The notes under the pieces are model-generated. The model had not been told where the DNA came from. It made no database searches and worked only from the letters and a program-made list of their open reading frames with translations. A stretch of DNA of 8,200 nucleotides from an uncultured Eubacteriales bacterium (lineage in GTDB: Bacteria; Bacillota; Clostridia; Lachnospirales; Lachnospiraceae), in assembly GCA_900313775.1 (NCBI GenBank), contig OMSP01000104.1:1-8200 (forward strand). Direction: 5' to 3'. The position numbers were made by a program, and so were the translations under genes. Shown one piece after another: positions 1 to 5,377 of the stretch (the first letter of the stretch is position 1; the number at the start of each line of letters is the position of its first letter).

Positions 1-1425
1 GATCTGACTGTCGAATTCGACCTCACGGTCTTTCGGCCGTGTCTCTATGCCGTAGATAGACATCGTCACCGCCTCGTTTTTGACATAGCCGTAGATATAG
101 ATCGGATGTTTTGTGTTGTTCTTGAACTTAAAGTCTTTGACATCGCCCGCGATCGCAGCATCCCGTCCCGGATCGACATAGGGTACGCGCATTGAATGCG
201 ACTGGCGCTGCACCACTTCCAATTCCGCATAGAGTACAGCATTGTACAGAGTCGTTGACACCTGGCAAATGCCGCCGCCCAGCGAGTCTACGACATCGCC
301 GTTCTCATAGGAACCTGCTCTTGTATAACCGTGATCCTCCGTGTATGGCCTCATGGCTTCGTCTGCCGAGAACGTCTCTCCCGGCTTGACTACACTGCCG
401 TTGATCAGTGAAACGCCGTTGGAAATATTCTGCTCACGGCCTTCTTCTGAACCGGCAAAACTCGTCTCATAAGTGCCGAGGACATCTTTAAGCTTTTTGA
501 GTTCTTTTTCTGAGATATCCGGCTCTACCTTTTTGGTGTAGACTTTGGCGACTACTTCACCGCCGTTCCAGTTGCTGTTGATCTTCTTTACGATACTGCT
601 GACTGTCTTCTTGTTGTCAACAACGATGCCTGACTTACCTTTGGTCGTCTTGATCTTATCCCCTTTGACCTCCAGTGTGGCGTTTTTCGGACCTTTCAGA
701 TACGGAGAGCACTCCTCCTGAATCAGTTCTCCGGTCTTTTTTTCATCCAGAGAAATCCGAAGCGGTACTACATATGGTTCCTTCTCCAGTGCCTTGATCT
801 TTTTATATCGCTGATTGACAGAGCCCTTGGACCCGTAAGCAAGAGCTTTTTCAGCCATCTTGGTCTTGTTTTTGATCGTCAGATCGCAGTCCTTCATATC
901 AAGCTGTGCACTGTCATCGCCCACCGCCAGTGTCATTGTGCTCTTGCGGCAGAGTTTCATATAGTCCTTGACCGCGTCTGCTGCCTGTTTCTTTGTCATA
1001 CCGGATACATCCACCGGCCCGATCTTAACAGTGGTGACGATCTTGTTCTTGTCGTAATGGCGCAGGAACGCCCAATGCTTGACAGTCAGCCCTCCCCAAA
1101 CCAGCAGGATCAGCGCGACAGCCGCGATGATAAACGGCAGTTTTCTCTTGAATCTGTCCGCTGCGGAAGGGCGGATCGTACGCCTTACCCTCTGAGATCC
1201 GGTGCCTGCCCTGCGGGATGACGCGGATGCGGGACGCCGACGCGACGATGCAGAAGATGTCCTTCGCGATCCGGATGCGGACCGCCGCTGTGACGACACA
1301 GACGATGTCCTCCTTGAACCGGTGGAAGCAGAAGTACGTCCGGCTCCGGCCTGTGACTGCCGTTGGCCTGACACCGGTCTGCGGGCGCGTGTTTGTGCTC
1401 TTTTGTGACTTTTAATACCGCTCAT
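1..1425 (-). CDS. VanW-family membrane-anchored protein, partial (C-terminus beyond left edge)
   Basis: An open minus-strand frame of 475 codons runs off the window edge. Residues 1-95 are an Arg/Ser/Thr-rich low-complexity tail, residues 96-115 are one hydrophobic membrane segment (LPFIIAAVALILLVWGGLTV), and the rest should be extracellular. Residues about 128-310 resemble the putative peptidoglycan-binding region (PF12229 type) that usually precedes VanW. The VanW domain begins near GTYET (317-321), with PGETFS at 348-353 and the hallmark GGGICQVSTTLYN from 383. The last visible residues (VEFDSQI) are where family members often lead into a G5 domain. VanW proteins occur in some vancomycin-resistance clusters but are common in Clostridia, and their biochemical role is unsettled; nothing here indicates resistance. 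The ATG at 1425 has an in-frame stop 18 bases upstream and no Shine-Dalgarno. A GTG at codon 43 has an ideal one, so the start is uncertain. Family assignment is secure. Confidence 0.9.
   Translation of the reverse strand, partial: MSGIKSHKRAQTRARRPVSGQRQSQAGAGRTSASTGSRRTSSVSSQRRSASGSRRTSSASSRRRPASASSRRAGTGSQRVRRTIRPSAADRFKRKLPFIIAAVALILLVWGGLTVKHWAFLRHYDKNKIVTTVKIGPVDVSGMTKKQAADAVKDYMKLCRKSTMTLAVGDDSAQLDMKDCDLTIKNKTKMAEKALAYGSKGSVNQRYKKIKALEKEPYVVPLRISLDEKKTGELIQEECSPYLKGPKNATLEVKGDKIKTTKGKSGIVVDNKKTVSSIVKKINSNWNGGEVVAKVYTKKVEPDISEKELKKLKDVLGTYETSFAGSEEGREQNISNGVSLINGSVVKPGETFSADEAMRPYTEDHGYTRAGSYENGDVVDSLGGGICQVSTTLYNAVLYAELEVVQRQSHSMRVPYVDPGRDAAIAGDVKDFKFKNNTKHPIYIYGYVKNEAVTMSIYGIETRPKDREVEFDSQI
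1297..1315 (-). promoter_or_regulatory. Consensus Shine-Dalgarno and GTG inside the VanW reading frame (candidate alternative start)
   Basis: On the minus strand AAGGAGG (1315-1309) lies 9 bases before an in-frame GTG (1299-1297, codon 43). The upstream ATG at 1425 has only A/T-rich sequence before it. Initiation here would remove the first 42 residues of the Arg/Ser tail and keep the membrane segment and all later domains. The purine run also encodes Arg-Arg in a repetitive tail, so it may be coincidence of codon use. Confidence 0.4.
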
Positions 1426-1472
1426 AATGATACAAAAAACAAATTATATAGTAATAAAGTACAGTTATAGTT

Positions 1473-1501
1473 ATTCTATACCTTTTTCCTCTCAATTTCA
1501 A
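1473..1501 (-). promoter_or_regulatory. Promoter for the VanW gene
   Basis: The minus strand has -35 TTGAAA (1501-1496), a 17-bp spacer and -10 TAGAAT (1478-1473), each box 5/6 to the SigA consensus. The predicted start near 1466 gives a leader of about 40 nt that is very A/T-rich and lacks an SD. A perfect TATAAT (1448-1443) lies closer to the ATG but has no convincing -35; if used, it would make the message nearly leaderless. Confidence 0.6.
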
Positions 1502-1522
1502 CTGAGCTGTGGTATAAGAAGA

Positions 1523-1545
1523 CCCGCGGATTGACTATCCGCGGG
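1523..1545. repeat. Perfect 9-bp inverted repeat over the SRP RNA -35 region
   Basis: CCCGCGGAT (1523-1531) and ATCCGCGGG (1537-1545) are exact reverse complements separated by TGACT. The element contains the TTGACT -35 box of the plus-strand SRP RNA promoter and lies about 22 bp upstream of the VanW -35 box. Read on the minus strand it is a GC-rich stem followed by TCTTCTT, so it could terminate transcripts coming from tadA. It could equally be an operator between two divergent promoters. The symmetry is certain; the role is inferred. Confidence 0.75.
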
Positions 1546-1559
1546 AACCTTGTTACAAT
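1531..1559 (+). promoter_or_regulatory. Extended -10 promoter for the SRP RNA
   Basis: -35 TTGACT (1531-1536, 5/6), a 17-bp spacer, and -10 TACAAT (1554-1559, 5/6) preceded by an extended TG at 1551-1552. The predicted start at about 1565-1567 coincides with the base where the SRP RNA closing helix begins, which supports both calls. Confidence 0.8.
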
Positions 1560-1566
1560 GACCCAT

Positions 1567-1832
1567 GTGCAGCCGGGGCAGTAGCGGCGCCCTGTACCTG
1601 AAATCCGCTATAGCAGGGGTGATGCCGCGTCTGAGGGCGATGTCATATGAAGCAGCCCTTTCATGAAGGCGTTGATGTCCGGGTCTCATGCAATGATCGT
1701 CTTGTGAACCGTGTCAGGTTGGGAACAAAGCAGCACTAAGCTTGTTCGATCATGTGCCGTGAGGGTGCCTGGGCGGAGTCGGATTGTCAGGTAACGTTTG
1801 TGTGGTGTCGTTCGAAGCGCGGCGCACACTTT
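1567..1832 (+). ncRNA. ffs: Signal recognition particle RNA, large bacterial type (about 266 nt)
   Basis: This is the RNA scaffold of the SRP, which binds Ffh (SRP54) and targets ribosomes making membrane and secreted proteins. Positions about 1574-1625 match the Alu domain of Gram-positive SRP RNA, including GTAGCGGCGCCCTGTACC and ATCCGCTATAGCAGGG. Positions 1706-1740 hold the Ffh-binding helix: CAGG (1715-1718), a GGAA tetraloop (1722-1725) and AGCA (1729-1732). The return strand contains CATGTGCCGTGAGGG and TGCCTGGGCGGAG, as expected. The ends pair: GUGC-A-GCC (1567-1574, A bulged) with GGC-GCAC (1821-1827). Length agrees with the large Bacillus-type RNA of about 270 nt. The gene has its own promoter and points toward tadA, whereas in B. 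subtilis it follows tadA in the same direction. I am confident of identity and strand; exact ends may shift by a few bases. Confidence 0.95.
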
Positions 1833-1838
1833 TATTTT
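1800..1838 (+). terminator. Terminator at the 3' end of the SRP RNA
   Basis: GTGTG (1800-1804) can pair with CACAC (1825-1829), with an imperfect inner stem around TTCG, followed by TTTTATTTT (1830-1838). The same CACA bases also close the mature RNA by pairing with its 5' end, so the terminator hairpin and the closing helix exclude each other. The 3' boundary is supported by the T-run. Confidence 0.65.
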
Positions 1839-1897
1839 GCGAATGATGGGCAGAGTTGCGAGAGCGAAGCGCAGCAACCCGTAAAGCACAACTTATT

Positions 1898-2347
1898 TCA
1901 GCCCCTCAACTCAGAGAAGAAATCACTCAATAACTTACTGCATTCTTCCCCCAGTACGCCCGTCTCTACCTCCACCTGATGGTTAAACTCCTGTACATGC
2001 ATCAGATCCAGGATCGACCCGGCGCAGCCTGCTTTCGGGCTCATCGCGCCGATCACGAGCCTGTCCATTCTCGCCTGCACGATCGCACCTGCGCACATCG
2101 GACAGGGTTCCAATGTCACATAGATCGTACATCCCTCCAGCCGCCAGTCTTTCACTTTGCGGCAGGCTTTTCGTATGGCTTCAATTTCAGCGTGTGCCAG
2201 GACATTCCCCCTGTGATCGCGCTCATTGTGCCCTCGCGCGATGATCTTGTCATTTCGAACGATCACACATCCGATCGGTGTCTCTTTCCTGCGATAGGCC
2301 TTTCGCGCCTCTCTGATCGCTTCTCTCATATAAGCTTCATCATTCAT
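1898..2347 (-). CDS. tadA: tRNA-specific adenosine deaminase TadA
   Basis: TadA deaminates the wobble adenosine (A34) of tRNA-Arg(ACG) to inosine in the cytoplasm, letting one tRNA read CGU, CGC and CGA. The 149-residue product has the full zinc deaminase signature: HAE at 52-54 (His zinc ligand, Glu proton shuttle) and PCPMC at 81-85 with ligands Cys82 and Cys85. The family motifs TPIGCVIV (23-30) and GHNERD (39-44) are also present, and length is normal. I chose the ATG at 2347 because GAGG (2358-2355) lies 7 bases upstream. An in-frame TTG at 2371 lies inside a hairpin and has no comparable site. No clear promoter is visible, so the gene probably depends on readthrough from the upstream TPR/AAA gene. 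Its 3' end faces the SRP RNA, with 65 bases between them and no good terminator for tadA there. Confidence 0.95.
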   Translation of the reverse strand: MNDEAYMREAIREARKAYRRKETPIGCVIVRNDKIIARGHNERDHRGNVLAHAEIEAIRKACRKVKDWRLEGCTIYVTLEPCPMCAGAIVQARMDRLVIGAMSPKAGCAGSILDLMHVQEFNHQVEVETGVLGEECSKLLSDFFSELRG

Positions 2348-2366
2348 GGTTCTTCCTCTTAAGGCA

Positions 2367-2394
2367 CACAAACCGGGGCGGACCCCGGTTTGTG
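2367..2394 (-). terminator. Perfect 12-bp hairpin between the TPR/AAA gene and tadA
   Basis: CACAAACCGGGG (2367-2378) and CCCCGGTTTGTG (2383-2394) pair without mismatch around a 4-base loop. On the minus strand it begins about 30 bases after the TPR/AAA stop codon, with TTTGTGTGCCTT on its 3' side, so it resembles an intrinsic terminator with an interrupted U-tract. It ends about 9 bases before the tadA SD. Partial termination that sets tadA expression, or an mRNA processing/stability role, are alternatives. Confidence 0.6.
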
Positions 2395-2423
2395 GTTGAA
2401 ACTGCTTGATTATCCTTGAATCA

Positions 2424-5294
2424 TTACTTCTGGAAATCCGCCTCCTGGATCAGGATACGGTTGCTGCCGTCCTTGCTGCGCTTGAACAACTTTCTGTTCG
2501 CGTGCTGCATTGCTCCATCCATAATGGTCTTGACTTCCGCGACCGTCACGGCGTGATCCTCGCGCTGCAGCGCGTCGATCCTGCTGTAGAGCGCCAAAAT
2601 GCCCATCTCATCGATCCGGAAACCGTTTTCCTTGGCGTAGGTCTGACCAAAAGCAACCAGATCATCGTTGATGAAGACCGGCACCTCCAACTTGGAAGTA
2701 AATTTGCTCGCGAATTCAGGATACTGTGCCAGCATCTGGCTGACCGGCACCTGCTCGTCCTCCAGAACAACAAACATTTCCTTGGTCTGACCTTCCATCA
2801 GCTCATTGAGTTGGTGAACTGTCTCGGCGCTCAAACCTCCGGCCTGCTCAATGATGAGCGCTCCTCCTGCCAGTCTCGCTATGATGGCCCTCATATCTTT
2901 GTGATTGAGCTTATCTGCATCAATGATAGCCACACGGCCCTTCGCGAGATTGCGGTTCTTCTGCAGCGCCTTGACGATATCGACAGCCAGAACGGTCTTG
3001 CCGGATCCCTTGTGTCCGATAATGATGAGATTGCCTGTACGGGATGTTCCGTAGCGGTCGGTACAATTAGCGTCATTTTCAAGTACGGTCACGATCTGCT
3101 CGCTCATGCCCTGAACCGGAACGAAATAGGAGAACAACTCCTTCTGCTCCTGTGTCATGCCGGCCTTCAGACCGATTTCACTCTGTGACTCGAGATCGTA
3201 ACGTCCCTGTACGACAAAGCCCGTATCAAACGATACGCCACCGTCAGACTGATTCATCCGCTCTTCGACCTCATCCTCTACTTCGAGCGAGCCGGTATCA
3301 AAATCATCCGCGATCTCTTCCTCGTCAAACTCTTCGAGGATCTCCTCGGAGAACGGGTCATCCTCGGCGAACTCGTCTTCGGGGAGCTGTGTCACGGGCA
3401 GTTCCTCCTCGGGGAACTCTTCTTCTATTTCAGCGGCGCCCAGCAGATCTTCTTCGTCGAAATCATCCTCTTCCTCAAAGTCTTCCTCTGAGAAAGCGTC
3501 TTCCAGATCCTCCTCGTCAAAGTCATCCTCCGCGTATACTTCTTCCTCGAAGTCTTCTTCCTCGAAATCCTCTACGAAATCTTCTTCCTCAAAGTCATCT
3601 GTAACATCCTGCAGGAAGCTTTCCTCGAGCTGACCGGCGAAGTCATCTGTCGCCTCCTCCAAGATCTCATCTTCAAGGGCTTCCTCTTCTGCGATCTCCG
3701 CTTCCAGTTCAGGATGCAGATGGAACTCCTTGGTCTTGGCTGTTCTCAGTGCTTCCAGTTCCTCATCGACAGCTGCTTTGTCTTCAGCTTCCTGTACCGG
3801 TGCCGGTTCTTCTTCCGCAGAGAACTCTTCTTCCTCCGGTTCTTTGTCTTCCTCTTTCAGAGTAGCCAGGAAGCTCTCGAGATTGATCTCCTGCGCATTG
3901 ACTTTCGGAGCGTCTTCTGCCGCCTCTGCCAGGTCATCGTCCTCCACCTCGATCGGTTCTTCTTCGGCCTCGACCGGTTCTTCAGCTGCCGGCTCTTCTT
4001 CGGCCTCGACCGGCTCCTCTGCTATCGGCTCTTCTTCGACCTCGACCGGCTCCTCAGCGACCGGCTCTTCTTCGGCCTCGACCGGCTCCTCAACTGCAGG
4101 TTCTTCTTCAATCTCAAACAATTCTTCGGCTGCCGGTTCCTCTTCGACAGGGATCTCGGGTTCTTCGGCTTTCGCCGCGATATCATCCAGATCGATCTCT
4201 TCAAATTCGATCTCATCCTCTGTCTCGACAGGGGTCTCAGGCTCTTCGGCTGCCGGTTCCTCTGCCGCGGCAGTATCTTCACCGTTCTCCCAGGAAGCTA
4301 ACAGGGCGTCTAAGCCCGTTGCCGGCGTATCAGCTGTATCGTCTTCAGGAGCAGCACTGTCTTCAACAGCCGGCTCTTCTGCTTTTTCTTGTTCTCCGGA
4401 TCCGACGGCATCGGCAAGCTTTTCTGCAATTTTCGCGCCGCCTTCCGTGACTGCTTCGAGAGCTTGCGCAAGTCCTGCGAAAGTTGAGATTTTCGGATCA
4501 AGCGTTTCACGCCTCTCTCTGTCAATCTGCGCGGCAAGGATCTTGTCTTTGTCTGCATCGATATCGATCTCCTCTTGATTGGTGCGATCTCTGAACTCAA
4601 CCGGCAGATCTTCCTGTACGGCGTCTGCTATCTGTTCATTCTCGGTCTTGTCGCGGCTGAATTTTTCCGCTTCTTTCTGTTCCTCAAGGAATTGGTCGTA
4701 TTTCTCCTGCTGAAGCGGAGTCAGCGGCTTGTACTGTTTCTTCAGTTCCATTGCTTTGAAGACATATTTGCCTTCGGAGAACCACAGGATCAGATCATCG
4801 CACTCTGCGAGGCATTCCTCGCTGCGTCCTGCCTCGTGATAGAGCTTAGCGAGCTCATAAGCCCACTTCTCGATGTACTCGACTTTTTTGAAATCTTCAA
4901 GCGTACGGATCTGCTCCGCGACCGGATCGCCCTTGGCTTTCTGGATCTTGTAACGCAGCACATACTGGTTCGGATCTTTCGGCGCCAGATTGACATATTC
5001 CTCATAGCAATCCTGCGCTTCGTCGGTATCACCCAACTTCAACGCCAGCGTCCCCAGACGGTAGACGATCTTACGGCTCCCGGGACGACGGTCATACGCA
5101 AAGAAGAGTACTTCCCGGCTTCGCTGATAGTCGCGGTTGTACTCGTATATTTCACTGACTTTGCAAAGCATTAGGACGTTTTTCACGTGTTTCCAGTCGA
5201 TCCCGTCAGCAATCTCCATGGCCTTCTTGTAGTCTTTCTGGTCCATGTATTGGAGCATTTCTTCAGTTTTGACTTGATATTCGTATTTATCCAA
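2424..5294 (-). CDS. TPR / acidic-linker / degenerate AAA-like ATPase protein, function unknown
   Basis: A 956-residue protein I do not recognise by name. Residues about 1-195 form TPR-like helical repeats (for example RLGTLALKLGDTDEAQDCYE), expected to bind a protein partner. Residues about 205-700 are a very acidic, probably disordered linker with a Glu/Pro tandem repeat and a later Asp/Glu/Phe-rich stretch. Residues about 720-956 are a P-loop domain: Walker A GHKGSGKT (760-767), a Walker B-like GALIIEQAGG with Glu816-Gln817, then FVVLEDEQ and PEFASKF with Lys864. Their order resembles CbxX/CfxQ (SpoVK-like) AAA+ proteins, where the corresponding elements are normally hydrophobics-Asp-Glu and an Arg finger. 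No signal peptide or membrane segment, so cytoplasmic. Start is TTG at 5294: GAGGTG lies 7 bases upstream, while nearby ATG and GTG codons on the minus strand hit stops at once. It has its own promoter. Domain calls are good; function is unknown. Confidence 0.85.
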   Translation of the reverse strand: MDKYEYQVKTEEMLQYMDQKDYKKAMEIADGIDWKHVKNVLMLCKVSEIYEYNRDYQRSREVLFFAYDRRPGSRKIVYRLGTLALKLGDTDEAQDCYEEYVNLAPKDPNQYVLRYKIQKAKGDPVAEQIRTLEDFKKVEYIEKWAYELAKLYHEAGRSEECLAECDDLILWFSEGKYVFKAMELKKQYKPLTPLQQEKYDQFLEEQKEAEKFSRDKTENEQIADAVQEDLPVEFRDRTNQEEIDIDADKDKILAAQIDRERRETLDPKISTFAGLAQALEAVTEGGAKIAEKLADAVGSGEQEKAEEPAVEDSAAPEDDTADTPATGLDALLASWENGEDTAAAEEPAAEEPETPVETEDEIEFEEIDLDDIAAKAEEPEIPVEEEPAAEELFEIEEEPAVEEPVEAEEEPVAEEPVEVEEEPIAEEPVEAEEEPAAEEPVEAEEEPIEVEDDDLAEAAEDAPKVNAQEINLESFLATLKEEDKEPEEEEFSAEEEPAPVQEAEDKAAVDEELEALRTAKTKEFHLHPELEAEIAEEEALEDEILEEATDDFAGQLEESFLQDVTDDFEEEDFVEDFEEEDFEEEVYAEDDFDEEDLEDAFSEEDFEEEDDFDEEDLLGAAEIEEEFPEEELPVTQLPEDEFAEDDPFSEEILEEFDEEEIADDFDTGSLEVEDEVEERMNQSDGGVSFDTGFVVQGRYDLESQSEIGLKAGMTQEQKELFSYFVPVQGMSEQIVTVLENDANCTDRYGTSRTGNLIIIGHKGSGKTVLAVDIVKALQKNRNLAKGRVAIIDADKLNHKDMRAIIARLAGGALIIEQAGGLSAETVHQLNELMEGQTKEMFVVLEDEQVPVSQMLAQYPEFASKFTSKLEVPVFINDDLVAFGQTYAKENGFRIDEMGILALYSRIDALQREDHAVTVAEVKTIMDGAMQHANRKLFKRSKDGSNRILIQEADFQK
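3955..4134 (-). repeat. 36-bp coding tandem repeat (four close copies plus one diverged)
   Basis: Contiguous 36-bp units start at 3955, 3991, 4027, 4063 and 4099. The first four are nearly identical on the plus strand, each with a core close to CTCTTCTTCGGCCTCGACCG; the fifth is diverged. The period is 12 codons in the TPR/AAA frame, encoding units like EEPVEAEEEPVA around residues 387-447. It should be prone to copy-number change by slippage. Confidence 0.9.
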
Positions 5295-5300
5295 AATCCT

Positions 5301-5307
5301 TCACCTC
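5301..5307 (-). promoter_or_regulatory. Ribosome binding site deciding a TTG start
   Basis: GAGGTGA on the minus strand lies 6 bases before TTG at 5294. The overlapping ATG and GTG in this stretch open frames that stop within two to six codons. The site therefore supports TTG as the start of the TPR/AAA gene. Confidence 0.75.
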
Positions 5308-5340
5308 ATCAATACTTTTTCCTATATTTACAGCATTTCA

Positions 5341-5369
5341 AGTTTATCATACCCCTATGTCTATGTCAA
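5341..5369 (-). promoter_or_regulatory. Promoter for the TPR/AAA gene
   Basis: -35 TTGACA (5369-5364, exact), a 17-bp spacer, and -10 TAAACT (5346-5341, 4/6) with an extended TG two bases upstream of it. The predicted start is near 5334, giving a leader of about 40 nt. The -35 begins 9 bases after the dGTPase stop codon, so this gene can be expressed independently of the XRE-dGTPase operon. Confidence 0.75.
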
Positions 5370-5377
5370 AAACCGAC

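Noticed and set aside
1..1425. VanW gene as a vancomycin-resistance determinant
   Set aside because: No vanH, ligase, vanX, vanR or vanS is present, and VanW-domain proteins are widespread in susceptible Clostridia.
1850..1880. GTTGC/GCAAC stem as a tadA terminator
   Set aside because: The stem is short with poor inner pairing and is not followed by a T-run on the minus strand.
1752..1979. Small open frames on both strands between 1498 and 1979
   Set aside because: This stretch is the structured SRP RNA and the 3' part of tadA; the frames are short and unlike any protein I know.
2348..2371. TTG at 2371 as the tadA start
   Set aside because: It lies inside the strong hairpin and has no SD, while ATG 2347 has GAGG at 7 bases and fits the usual TadA N-terminus.
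2406..3188. 260-codon plus-strand open frame
   Set aside because: It lies opposite the P-loop domain with its Walker A motif on the minus strand; the product has no recognisable family.
3955..4134. 36-bp repeats resembling a CRISPR array by unit length
   Set aside because: The units are directly contiguous with no spacers, keep the reading frame of a long gene, and encode Glu/Pro repeats.
3714..4578. Plus-strand open frames rich in Ser or Leu/Phe opposite the acidic linker
   Set aside because: They are antisense images of GAA/GAG/GAT codons in the real gene; no ribosome binding site or recognisable domain supports them.
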